A stretch of 11,682 nucleotides of DNA. Source: Lachnospiraceae bacterium (lineage in GTDB: Bacteria; Bacillota_A; Clostridia; Lachnospirales; Lachnospiraceae). Under the pieces are notes generated by a model. The model had not been told where the DNA came from. It did not search any database and saw only the letters and a list, made by a program, of their open reading frames with translations. Positions 1-6,818 of the stretch are shown here, piece after piece. The position numbers and the translations under genes were made by a program. The stretch covers positions 1-11,682 of the forward strand of contig JAISHZ010000134.1 of assembly GCA_031262285.1 (NCBI GenBank), read 5' to 3'. Within the stretch, counting starts at the first letter, position 1; the number at the start of each line of letters is the position of its first letter.

Positions 1-459
1 AAATTACCGGATTTGATCCTCATGGACGGCGGACGAGGACAAGTCAATATCGCGACAAGTGTCTTGTCGCAATTGAATATTGCCATTCCCGTATGCGGAA
101 TGGTCAAAGATGACAATCACAGAACGAGGGGGATTACTTATCAAAATATTGAGTTGCCTATTGACACTCATTCAGAAGGGTTTAAACTAATTACCAGAAT
201 ACAGGATGAAGCGCATCGGTTCGCGATAGAATATCATCGGTCTTTGCGTGGCAAATCACAAGTGAAGTCTGTTTTGGATCAGATTCCCGGTGTGGGAGAA
301 GCCAGAAGAAAAGCACTTATGAGACGGTTTGCGTCGCTGAAAGAACTTCAAAACGCGCAACTAGACGAATTGCAAGCAATACCCGAGATTCCGGAAAGAG
401 TCGCACAAGATATTTATCACTACTTTCATTCCGAAGGAGAAAAGAGCAGTACAAATTAG
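1..459 (+). CDS. uvrC: UvrABC excinuclease subunit C, C-terminal part
   Basis: UvrC makes the incisions on both sides of a bulky DNA lesion in nucleotide excision repair, working with UvrA and UvrB. Only the last 152 residues are present; the reading frame is open from base 1, so the gene starts outside the window. The visible part is the end of the RNase H-like 5'-incision nuclease domain: DGGRGQ with Asp at fragment residue 9, KDDNHRT at about 36-42, and the His of DEAHRF at residue 72, which match the conserved acidic and His residues of that domain. A tandem helix-hairpin-helix DNA-binding region follows from about residue 92 ([12 protein letters not shown], then [12 protein letters not shown]). 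It is followed by hprK after 99 nt. The identity is firm from these motifs. Confidence 0.95.
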   Translation, partial: KLPDLILMDGGRGQVNIATSVLSQLNIAIPVCGMVKDDNHRTRGITYQNIELPIDTHSEGFKLITRIQDEAHRFAIEYHRSLRGKSQVKSVLDQIPGVGEARRKALMRRFASLKELQNAQLDELQAIPEIPERVAQDIYHYFHSEGEKSSTN

Positions 460-558
460 AATTATGCAAAGGATACTCTTAATGAAAACGAAGATGTAAA
501 CAGGAAAAATACACAAACAATACAGGGATACCCGAAAGATGGGTGGAGAGGAGTATGC

Positions 559-1506
559 ATGGGTAGCGTGAGACTGAGTCGGGTCATCGAAAAAATGGAC
601 CTGAAGAACTTGACAGAGGAGATGGACATCAGCAATGTTTGGGTCAGACAGCCTGATATTAATCGCCCCGCATTACAGTTGGCAGGATATTTTGAGCATT
701 TTGAGGCGACTCGATTGCAAATCATCGGTTTTGTGGAATATACTTATATGGAAGGACAAAGCGAAGAGAGAATGCGTGAGATTTACGAAAAACTCTTTTC
801 TTACGAGATACCGGCGATTATTTTTTGTCGAGAATTGCAGCCAAGTCCTCTGTTTATGCAAATGGCGCAACAGCACAATGTCCCGATTTTGTCTACGAAA
901 AAGGCGACATCCTCTTTCTTAGCGGAGATCATTCGTTGGCTGAATGTCAAATTGGCACCATTTATCGCCGTCCATGGCGTGTTGGTGGATGTTTACGGTG
1001 AAGGACTTTTAATCACCGGAGACAGCGGGATCGGTAAATCCGAAGCGGCTTTGGAATTGATCAAACGTGGACACCGATTGGTTACGGACGACACAGTGGA
1101 ATTGCGCAAAGTCAGTGACGATACGCTTGTCGGTTCTGCTCCGGACGTCTTGAAATATCTCATTGAACTTCGAGGCATCGGTATCGTGGATGTGAAGGCG
1201 CTATTTGGCGTATCTGCAGTCAAGGATACCCAACAGGTAGATTTGGTCATCCGATTAGAAGAGTGGGATAGGGACAAAGAATACGATCGTCTGGGATTGG
1301 AAGAAAATTATACAGAATACTTAGGTAAGAAATTGGTTTGCTTAAATATACCGATTCGTCCCGGTCGTAATCTGGCGATCATTTGTGAATCCGCTGCAGT
1401 CAATCACAGACAAAAGAAAATGGGGTATAATGCAGCGCAAGAATTGTATACTCGCTATCAGAATAACTTGGCAAGACGCCGCGACGGCGTGGAGGAAGAA
1501 GAATAA
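559..1506 (+). CDS. hprK: HPr kinase/phosphorylase
   Basis: HprK is a bifunctional cytoplasmic enzyme that phosphorylates, and by phosphorolysis dephosphorylates, Ser46 of HPr and of Crh. In Bacillota it is the sensor for CcpA-dependent carbon catabolite repression. The product has 315 residues, the usual length. The N-terminal half (to about 130) is the poorly conserved regulatory domain. The catalytic half has His139 in AVHGVLVD, the P-loop GDSGIGKS at 154-161, paired Asp in VTDD, and the family signature ELRGIGIVDVKALFG starting near residue 203. The start at 559 is preceded by GAGAGGAG at good spacing; the ATG at 555 is out of frame and stops after three codons. A likely substrate, Crh, is encoded about 3.8 kb downstream in the same operon. 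The TAA overlaps the next gene's ATG by one base. Confidence 0.96.
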   Translation: MGSVRLSRVIEKMDLKNLTEEMDISNVWVRQPDINRPALQLAGYFEHFEATRLQIIGFVEYTYMEGQSEERMREIYEKLFSYEIPAIIFCRELQPSPLFMQMAQQHNVPILSTKKATSSFLAEIIRWLNVKLAPFIAVHGVLVDVYGEGLLITGDSGIGKSEAALELIKRGHRLVTDDTVELRKVSDDTLVGSAPDVLKYLIELRGIGIVDVKALFGVSAVKDTQQVDLVIRLEEWDRDKEYDRLGLEENYTEYLGKKLVCLNIPIRPGRNLAIICESAAVNHRQKKMGYNAAQELYTRYQNNLARRRDGVEEEE

Positions 1507-2441
1507 TGTACGCATTTGGAGCAGACATTGGCGGGACGACGACAAAAATTGGAATATTTGATGATACCGGCGACTTGTTGGATAAGTGGGAGATCCCTAC
1601 GAGAACACAAAATCATGGCAACGATATCCTTTCAGACTTGTCGAAGAGTGTTTGGGATACGATAAAAGAACAAAAAATACCCGCAAACCAAATCGTGGGT
1701 CTGGGTGTGGGGGTTCCCGGAGCTGTGACGGCAGACGGAACGGTTCTTCATACTGCCAATTTGGGTTGGGACACGTTTCACGTACCCAGTGTGTTGGAAA
1801 ACTTGGTGCAGTTACCTGTAAAAGTTGCGAATGATGCGAATGTGGCTGCGTTTGGAGAGATGTGGCAGGGCGGCGGTAAAGGGATACGCAATCAAGTCAT
1901 GGTTACATTGGGTACGGGAGTCGGTGGCGGTATCATCGTGAATGGTTCGATCGTAACAGGAGCGATGGGTGCGGGTGGAGAAATCGGACACATCCACGTA
2001 CAAGATGGAGAGACCTTGGTGTGCGGTTGCGGAAACACCGGTTGTCTGGAGCAATACGCATCTGCCACCGGAATCGCACGATTGGCCAAGCGATTCTTAC
2101 AGGAAACGAACGAAGAGAGTAGCCTCAAAGACAAAAATCCGGATGCAAAAGCGGTATTTGATGCCGCCAAAGAAGGAGATCCGCTTGCCAATCGTGTGGT
2201 TTTGGCTTTTAGCGAATATCTCGGAAAAGGATTGGCGATTGTCGCAGCTGTGGTCAATCCGGAAGTATTTGTCATCAGCGGCGGGGTGTCCAAAGCGGGA
2301 GAATTTCTTTTACAGTACATACGTCCTGCATATGAGCGATATGCCTTCCCCGCGTGCAGAGGAACAGAGTTGAAATTGGCACAATTGGGAAGTGATGCCG
2401 GTATCTTTGGAGCTGCCGGATTGCTACTCCTAAACAAATAA
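1506..2441 (+). CDS. glcK: ROK-family glucokinase
   Basis: This predicted cytoplasmic sugar kinase is most likely a glucokinase (ATP + glucose to glucose 6-phosphate). The 311 residues carry the ROK hallmarks: N-terminal phosphate-binding loop DIGGTTTK at 7-14, catalytic Asp110 in NDANVAAFGE, GTGVGGG in the second nucleotide-binding region, and a zinc site made by His162 of GEIGH with the cysteines of CGCGNTGC at 173-180. The closing ISGGVSKAGE segment is also typical. The ATG overlaps the hprK stop (TAATG), so translation is probably coupled to hprK. Family membership is certain. Glucose as the substrate is inferred from length, motif pattern and the neighbouring carbon-control genes; N-acetylmannosamine or another hexose cannot be excluded from sequence alone. 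Confidence 0.88.
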   Translation: MYAFGADIGGTTTKIGIFDDTGDLLDKWEIPTRTQNHGNDILSDLSKSVWDTIKEQKIPANQIVGLGVGVPGAVTADGTVLHTANLGWDTFHVPSVLENLVQLPVKVANDANVAAFGEMWQGGGKGIRNQVMVTLGTGVGGGIIVNGSIVTGAMGAGGEIGHIHVQDGETLVCGCGNTGCLEQYASATGIARLAKRFLQETNEESSLKDKNPDAKAVFDAAKEGDPLANRVVLAFSEYLGKGLAIVAAVVNPEVFVISGGVSKAGEFLLQYIRPAYERYAFPACRGTELKLAQLGSDAGIFGAAGLLLLNK

Positions 2442-2488
2442 ATGATATAAAGGAATCTGTCAATTGCCGTAGGCGGATATGGAGTCAC

Positions 2489-3400
2489 ATGATAGGTCAA
2501 ACAATTATCGAAACGTTTCAAAGATTTGTACCACAAGAAAATATCATACACAATGCGAACTTGACATCGTATACCACATTTCGGATCGGAGGAGCAGCGG
2601 ACTGCTTGATCGAAGTAGATGACAAAGTAGATTTACCAAAGCTTACCTATTACCTGAGACAGATCGATATTCCGTTTTATATCGTAGGGAGAGGAAGTAA
2701 CCTACTGGTGAGCGATGAAGGGTATCGCGGTGTGATTCTGCATATGGGAAAAGGATGGTCACACATCACGGTTATGGGTGATTTTCTAGTGGCGCAAGCG
2801 GGGGCAACGCTTCACGAGACAGCTTTGTGTGCTGCACAACATAGTTTGTCCGGTTTGGAATTTGCAGCAGGCATTCCCGGCAGTGTTGGGGGTGGTGTGG
2901 TGATGAATGCCGGAGCGTATGGAGCAGAATTAAGCCAAGTGGTGAAATCGGTAAAGGTGTTGGATAAAGAAGGAAACGAATTGATTTTTGACAAAGACAC
3001 AATGGAATTTGGCTATCGCGACAGTGTGGTGAAGCATTATCCTTTTTTGGTCACGGAAGTGACCATGCATCTCCACAAGAAAGAGCGGGAAGCCATCTTG
3101 GCGGATATCGAGGAATTATCAACAAAACGCAAAGAAAAGCAACCGTTGGAATTTCCAAGCGCAGGCAGTACGTTCAAGCGTCCGCAGGGATATTACGCCG
3201 GTGAATTGATTATGAAAGCAGGTCTGGCGGGATATACAGTTGGGAAAGCGAAAGTATCAGAAAAACATTGCGGATTTGTCATCAACACCGGAGGAGCGAC
3301 AGCGAAAGATGTGAAGACTTTAATTGTTGATGTACAGCAAAAAGTCTACGATTCTTTTGGTGTAAGACTAGATCCGGAAGTCATCTTTTTAGGCAAATGA
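2489..3400 (+). CDS. murB: UDP-N-acetylenolpyruvoylglucosamine reductase
   Basis: MurB is a FAD enzyme that uses NADPH to reduce UDP-GlcNAc-enolpyruvate to UDP-MurNAc, the second committed step of peptidoglycan precursor synthesis in the cytoplasm. The 303-residue product begins the FAD domain with YTTFRIGGAADCLIE, then IVGRGSNLLVSDEGYRG, then the IPGSVGGGVVMNAGAYG block. GYRDSVVKHY and SAGSTFKRP follow; Ser227 in the latter is the expected proton donor, and Glu297 in DPEVIFLG is the C-terminal catalytic acid. The spacing and the compact length fit a type II MurB like that of Bacillus. The gene lies 47 nt after glcK. A short GGAG sits close to the ATG, so its ribosome site is weaker than its neighbours'. 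Confidence 0.96.
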   Translation: MIGQTIIETFQRFVPQENIIHNANLTSYTTFRIGGAADCLIEVDDKVDLPKLTYYLRQIDIPFYIVGRGSNLLVSDEGYRGVILHMGKGWSHITVMGDFLVAQAGATLHETALCAAQHSLSGLEFAAGIPGSVGGGVVMNAGAYGAELSQVVKSVKVLDKEGNELIFDKDTMEFGYRDSVVKHYPFLVTEVTMHLHKKEREAILADIEELSTKRKEKQPLEFPSAGSTFKRPQGYYAGELIMKAGLAGYTVGKAKVSEKHCGFVINTGGATAKDVKTLIVDVQQKVYDSFGVRLDPEVIFLGK

Positions 3401-3439
3401 GTAAAGTTTCAGATACGTCAATCAACACAGGAGGCAGCC

Positions 3440-4303
3440 ATGAGAGTTGTTGTGATCACGGGGATGAGCGGGGGCGGGAAAAGCACCGCTCTCAAGATGC
3501 TCGAAGATATGGGCTTCTATTGTGTGGACAACCTTCCCGTTTCGATGATCGTGCAATTGATTGAAAGCGGTTGCACACCCGGCAATGAGATTACGAAACT
3601 GGCATTAGGCTTGGATGTACGAACCGGTCAATCCTTTCAAGAGGTAACTTCTATTTTGGATATCCTCAAAAAGGACGGATACCCCATTGAGATCTTATTT
3701 ATGAACGCAGAAGAGGAAGTGTTAATCAAACGATACAAAGAAACACGCCGTGTTCATCCGTTGGCCATGGATGGCAGAGTAGAAGACGGTCTCAAGCTGG
3801 AAAAAAAGCTATTGGAGACCATACGAACCAATGCGGATTATGTGATAGATACCTCTACTCTTTTGACGAGAGAACTACGAGAAGAGTTGGAGCGTATCTT
3901 TTTACGCGGAGAAGAATATAATAGCCTTATGATAACGATTGTTTCATTCGGCTTTAAATATGGATTACCAATCGATGCAGATTTGATTTTTGATGTTCGT
4001 TTTTTACCGAATCCATTTTATGTGGATGAGTTAAAACACAAAACGGGTTTGGATCAGAGTGTACAAGATTATGTCATGAGCTTTCCCGAAGCGGGTCAGT
4101 TTATGAGCAAATTAGAGGATATGATCGAGTTCTTAATACCATGCTATCGAAAAGAAGGAAAATATCAGCTGATCATAGCCATTGGATGTACGGGAGGAAA
4201 GCATCGCAGCGTTACCTTAGCGGATGAATTGTATTCCCGTCTTGAAACCAATCGCAATTTCGGTATCAAAATAACACATAGGGATATGAATCATCATGGA
4301 TAA
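3440..4303 (+). CDS. rapZ: RapZ/YvcJ-family nucleotide-binding protein
   Basis: The product is a P-loop protein of the RapZ (E. coli) / YvcJ (B. subtilis) family, with 287 residues as expected. In E. coli RapZ guides RNase E to the GlmZ small RNA and so tunes glucosamine-6-phosphate synthase, an entry point to cell-wall precursors. In Bacillota the role is less clear; YvcJ binds and hydrolyses nucleotides. Visible motifs are the Walker A GMSGGGKS at 8-15, the central DVRFLPNPFYVDEL block, and the C-terminal GCTGGKHRSV at 249-258, which is the signature of the C-terminal domain. AGGAGG at 3429-3434 fixes the start. The gene lies 39 nt after murB and its last 8 nt overlap whiA. The family is certain; the RNA-adapter function is not shown for this lineage. 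Confidence 0.93.
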   Translation: MRVVVITGMSGGGKSTALKMLEDMGFYCVDNLPVSMIVQLIESGCTPGNEITKLALGLDVRTGQSFQEVTSILDILKKDGYPIEILFMNAEEEVLIKRYKETRRVHPLAMDGRVEDGLKLEKKLLETIRTNADYVIDTSTLLTRELREELERIFLRGEEYNSLMITIVSFGFKYGLPIDADLIFDVRFLPNPFYVDELKHKTGLDQSVQDYVMSFPEAGQFMSKLEDMIEFLIPCYRKEGKYQLIIAIGCTGGKHRSVTLADELYSRLETNRNFGIKITHRDMNHHG

Positions 4304-5264
4304 AGGCAGGAAATCTTTTTCCGCCACTGTGAAAGAAGAATTGAACCATCGCTACGGAGCCGCGAGACATTGCCAACTTGCGGAACTTTGGGCGATTCTT
4401 CATTGCGGTGCGGTACTACAACGCACTACAGATGGCGGATATTGGTTGAACTTTCAAACGGAAAATGACGTGGTTGCCAGAAAATGCTTTACATTGTGGA
4501 AAAAAACATATAATATAGGTACTGATGTCTTGGGACAGGATGAATCAAAACAACATACACAGGATGAAGGCTCGCTACCCTCTGACAATTGGACAAAGTA
4601 TTTGACCAAAGAGGAGGGTGAACGAATATTTACCGGTTTCGATGGTTTTGAGGAACCAATCAACCCCAAGTTGCTGAAAAACGCCTGCTGTCAACGTGCA
4701 TTCTTGCGAGGAACATTTCTCTGCAGCGGTTCCATGAGTGATCCTCAGAAAAGTTATCACATGGAATTTGTATGCACGACAGAAGCGAAAGCAAAGCGAT
4801 TACAGGCTGTGATACGAGGATTTCAAGCGGACGCAAAAATCGTGATTCGCAAGAAATATCACGTGGTCTATTTAAAAGAAGCTTCCGGTATCGTTGACCT
4901 CTTGAATATCATGGAAGCACATATCGCACTCATGGAGTTTGAAAATCTACGGATTGTCAAAGACGTACGAAACTTCGTCAATCGGCGAGTCAATTGCGAA
5001 GCAGCAAATATTACCAAAACGGTTTCTGCCTCCACGAGACAAGTGGAAGACATCGAATTGATTCAAACCAAAATCGGTTTTTCCAATTTGCCGGAGCATC
5101 TAAGAGAAACGGCCATGAAACGGCTGCAATATCCGGATCATTCGCTCAAAGAGTTGGGAGAATCGATGATGTCTCCGGTAGGGAAGTCAGGCATCAACCA
5201 CAGGCTCCGTACACTTGCAAAGATGGCGGATGAAATCCGGAAGAATGAGGAGGGAGTATTATGA
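4296..5264 (+). CDS. whiA: DNA-binding protein WhiA
   Basis: WhiA is a DNA-binding protein found across Gram-positive bacteria. In Streptomyces it is a sporulation-division regulator; in Bacillus it influences cell division and chromosome segregation. The 322-residue product has the typical start FSATVKEELNH, a LAGLIDADG homing-endonuclease-like fold in the first two thirds (RGTFLCSGSMSDP is the recognisable core near the middle, followed by VRNFVNRRVNCEAANI), and a C-terminal helix-turn-helix at about 270-315 with LGESMMSPVGKSGINHRL. The start overlaps rapZ by 8 nt, and the nearest Shine-Dalgarno-like TAGGGA is about 11 nt upstream. Translation may therefore depend on rapZ. The yvcK gene that lies before whiA in B. 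subtilis is missing. Confidence 0.95.
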   Translation: MDKGRKSFSATVKEELNHRYGAARHCQLAELWAILHCGAVLQRTTDGGYWLNFQTENDVVARKCFTLWKKTYNIGTDVLGQDESKQHTQDEGSLPSDNWTKYLTKEEGERIFTGFDGFEEPINPKLLKNACCQRAFLRGTFLCSGSMSDPQKSYHMEFVCTTEAKAKRLQAVIRGFQADAKIVIRKKYHVVYLKEASGIVDLLNIMEAHIALMEFENLRIVKDVRNFVNRRVNCEAANITKTVSASTRQVEDIELIQTKIGFSNLPEHLRETAMKRLQYPDHSLKELGESMMSPVGKSGINHRLRTLAKMADEIRKNEEGVL

Positions 5265-5518
5265 AGCAGAAAGTAGCGAAGGTATTGTTACAAAACGGAT
5301 TGGAAGCTCGTCCGGTAGCAATGCTGGTACAGGTCGCGAACAGGTACAAAAGCAGCGTATATTTGGAAACAGAAGATCGTAAAGTAAATGCGAAAAGTAT
5401 TATGGGCATGATGAGCATTGGTTTACCAAACTGCAAGGAAATCACAGTGATCACACAGGGCGAAGATGAGCAAGAAGCTATCGATGCAATAGAACAGTTT
5501 TTAAGCAAGGGAGAATGA
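5261..5518 (+). CDS. crh: Crh-like HPr-family protein (Glu15, Ser46)
   Basis: This 85-residue HPr-fold protein lacks the phosphotransferase active-site histidine. The loop reads NGLEARP, with Glu at position 15 where HPr has His15 and B. subtilis Crh has Gln15. It therefore cannot carry PEP-derived phosphate from Enzyme I. The regulatory site is intact: KVNAKSIMG puts Ser at position 46, the residue HprK phosphorylates in HPr and Crh, and the QGEDEQEA segment near the end resembles Crh. The expected role is a signalling partner that, when phosphorylated on Ser46, acts as a CcpA corepressor or binds metabolic enzymes. It is the last gene of the operon that also encodes HprK, and its ATG overlaps the whiA stop (ATGA). 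The Crh label is by analogy; orthology to Bacillus crh is not proven. Confidence 0.85.
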   Translation: MKQKVAKVLLQNGLEARPVAMLVQVANRYKSSVYLETEDRKVNAKSIMGMMSIGLPNCKEITVITQGEDEQEAIDAIEQFLSKGE

Positions 5519-5521
5519 AGT

Positions 5522-5573
5522 AACTGTGTACGATTTGGTGCTATGAACGCCTAATGCGTAAATCGTAACAGTT
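5522..5573 (+). repeat. Imperfect inverted repeat after crh
   Basis: The arms 5522-5536 and 5560-5573 pair over 14 bp with one bulged G at 5528. The 23-nt loop contains a smaller ACGC/GCGT pair. The element starts four bases after the crh stop codon and has no T-run behind it, so it is not a simple intrinsic terminator. It may protect the 3' end of the operon mRNA or be a protein-binding dyad. The right arm also forms a small alternative hairpin, AACAG-TT-CTGTT, at 5567-5578. Confidence 0.6.
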
Positions 5574-5602
5574 CTGTTGAATCGATTGTATAGAGAAAAG
5601 AT

Positions 5603-5637
5603 GGAGTCGTAGTGTAAATATCTACCGGCTCCTTTTT
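5603..5637 (+). terminator. Rho-independent terminator of the uvrC-crh operon
   Basis: GGAGTCGTAG (5603-5612) pairs with CTACCGGCTCC (5622-5632) through a 9-nt loop, with one G-U pair and one bulge. TTTTT follows at 5633-5637. It lies about 85 nt after the crh stop and before the lipid kinase gene, and probably ends the operon. Confidence 0.8.
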
Positions 5638-5700
5638 GATATAGGAGACCACCTATCACGAGTTTGTTGAAAGAAAGTATTGATAAGTTGGGGGTATGAT

Positions 5701-6609
5701 ATGCCAAAAAAGAGATTACTATTTATTTACAATCCGATCGCGGGAAAAGCGCGCATCATTCATCGGCTCCCTCACATATTAAATCTCTTTGCACGAAATG
5801 GGTATGAGATCACGATATGCCCGACCCAAAAGGGTGGCGACGCAGCAGAAGCGATCGTTGAACGCAGAGGAGAATATGAACTAATCATATGCGCAGGCGG
5901 AGATGGCACCTTAGCGGAAGTCGTATCCGCCATGGTCCGATCAAGAGTAGAATTGCCATTAGGATACATTCCCTCAGGCAGCACCAATGACTTTGGCAGC
6001 AGTTTACAACTCCCCAAAAGACTGATATCTGCAGCCGAAATATGCATGAATGGCAAAGACTTCCCGTGTGACGTGGGCTTTTTGAACGACGACTTATTTG
6101 TCTACGTGGCAGCATTTGGTCTATTCACAGATGTATCGTATGAAACCGGGCAAGATATGAAAAACCAACTAGGCTATATCGCATATATTCTGGAAGGTGC
6201 CAAAAGACTATCGTCAATCCCTTCCTACAAAATGGAAGTTCGCTCAGAGGATCGATTGATTACAGGCGAATTTATATTTGGAATGATCAGCAATTCTCTT
6301 TCCGTCGGTGGATTTAAGCGCATCACCGGCAATCAAGTACAACTAGACGACGGACTATTTGAGGTAGCCCTAATCCGCAAACCCCGCAATCCCAAAGAAT
6401 TCAACAATACGATCCTGTCTTTAATGAACCGAGACAGTGAAACAGAAAGCATATACTATTTCAAAGCGTCCACGATACAGATCACCTCAAAGGAACTCTT
6501 GCCCTGGACACTCGACGGAGAATACGGCGGCAGTCACACCAATGTCACCATCCAAAACAAACAAAAAGCCATAAGCTTCCGCATCCGACCCGACTCAGAT
6601 ATCAGATAA
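5701..6609 (+). CDS. Diacylglycerol kinase family lipid kinase
   Basis: This is a soluble lipid kinase of the DgkB/YegS/BmrU family, which transfers ATP phosphate to diacylglycerol or a related lipid at the membrane face. The 302 residues match the family length. Motifs in order: NPIAGKAR at 11-18, the nucleotide-binding GGDGT at 66-70, PSGSTNDF at 91-98, the DDGLFEV acidic turn and the C-terminal LDGEYGG, whose Asp/Glu residues match catalytic positions of DgkB. The ATG at 5701 was chosen because GGGGG lies 6 nt upstream; an in-frame TTG at 5680 has no ribosome site. It stands alone between the operon terminator and the fba promoter. Recycling of diacylglycerol from lipoteichoic acid synthesis is a plausible role, but the actual lipid cannot be read from the sequence. 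Confidence 0.88.
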   Translation: MPKKRLLFIYNPIAGKARIIHRLPHILNLFARNGYEITICPTQKGGDAAEAIVERRGEYELIICAGGDGTLAEVVSAMVRSRVELPLGYIPSGSTNDFGSSLQLPKRLISAAEICMNGKDFPCDVGFLNDDLFVYVAAFGLFTDVSYETGQDMKNQLGYIAYILEGAKRLSSIPSYKMEVRSEDRLITGEFIFGMISNSLSVGGFKRITGNQVQLDDGLFEVALIRKPRNPKEFNNTILSLMNRDSETESIYYFKASTIQITSKELLPWTLDGEYGGSHTNVTIQNKQKAISFRIRPDSDIR

Positions 6610-6667
6610 AGATACACTCCCTCACGTCCGATAACACCCTTACTCTGTGCAGTCTATCCGGGATACA

Positions 6668-6689
6668 CCGATCTTCAAACGTAGATCGG
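6668..6689 (+). repeat. 7-bp perfect inverted repeat between dagK and fba
   Basis: CCGATCT (6668-6674) and AGATCGG (6683-6689) flank an 8-nt loop. It sits 59 nt after the lipid kinase stop. There is no T-run, so termination is doubtful; it could be an mRNA 3' hairpin. The rest of the 6610-6740 spacer shows nothing else I can name. Confidence 0.4.
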
Positions 6690-6749
6690 CGAACGCCTAA
6701 ATGACAACCAATTTTGCATAGGGTTCTTCCCTTTTCCGAAGAGCGGGAG

Positions 6750-6755
6750 TATAAT
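6750..6755 (+). promoter_or_regulatory. Probable -10 box for fba
   Basis: A perfect TATAAT lies 63 nt before the fba ATG. No good -35 is visible at 16-18 nt spacing (TTCCCT at 6727 is the nearest candidate), so the promoter may be activator-assisted. A small dyad, TCTTC (6725-6729) with GAAGA (6738-6742), falls in the -35/spacer area. Confidence 0.55.
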
Positions 6756-6785
6756 GCTGATAGGATTCGTCCAAAAAAAGGTGAG

Positions 6786-6802
6786 GCTCACGCGAAGTGA
6801 GC
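6786..6802 (+). promoter_or_regulatory. 5' UTR hairpin next to the fba ribosome site
   Basis: GCTCAC (6786-6791) pairs perfectly with GTGAGC (6797-6802) around a GCGAA loop. The stem ends at the base before the strong ribosome site AGAGAGGAG (6803-6811). It may stabilise the mRNA 5' end or affect ribosome access; which one is not evident. Confidence 0.5.
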
Positions 6803-6818
6803 AGAGAGGAGCAAATTC

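Noticed and set aside
464..499. 11-codon open frame between uvrC and hprK
   Set aside because: It has no ribosome binding site and could easily occur by chance. Nothing else in the 99-nt spacer supports a leader peptide.
1892..2551. 219-codon open frame on the minus strand
   Set aside because: It is antisense to glcK and the start of murB, both certain genes, and encodes a low-complexity Pro/Ser/Ala-rich product with no motif.
5261..5518. Calling this gene ptsH (HPr)
   Set aside because: The essential His15 is Glu, so it cannot be the general phosphotransferase carrier. The real HPr must be elsewhere in the genome.
5680..5700. TTG start seven codons upstream for the lipid kinase
   Set aside because: There is no ribosome site before it, while GGGGG lies at ideal distance before the ATG at 5701, and family members begin close to that position.
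5545..6701. GAACGCCTAA shared by the crh and fba upstream spacers
   Set aside because: A 10-base match is expected many times by chance in 11.7 kb, and the flanks do not align.
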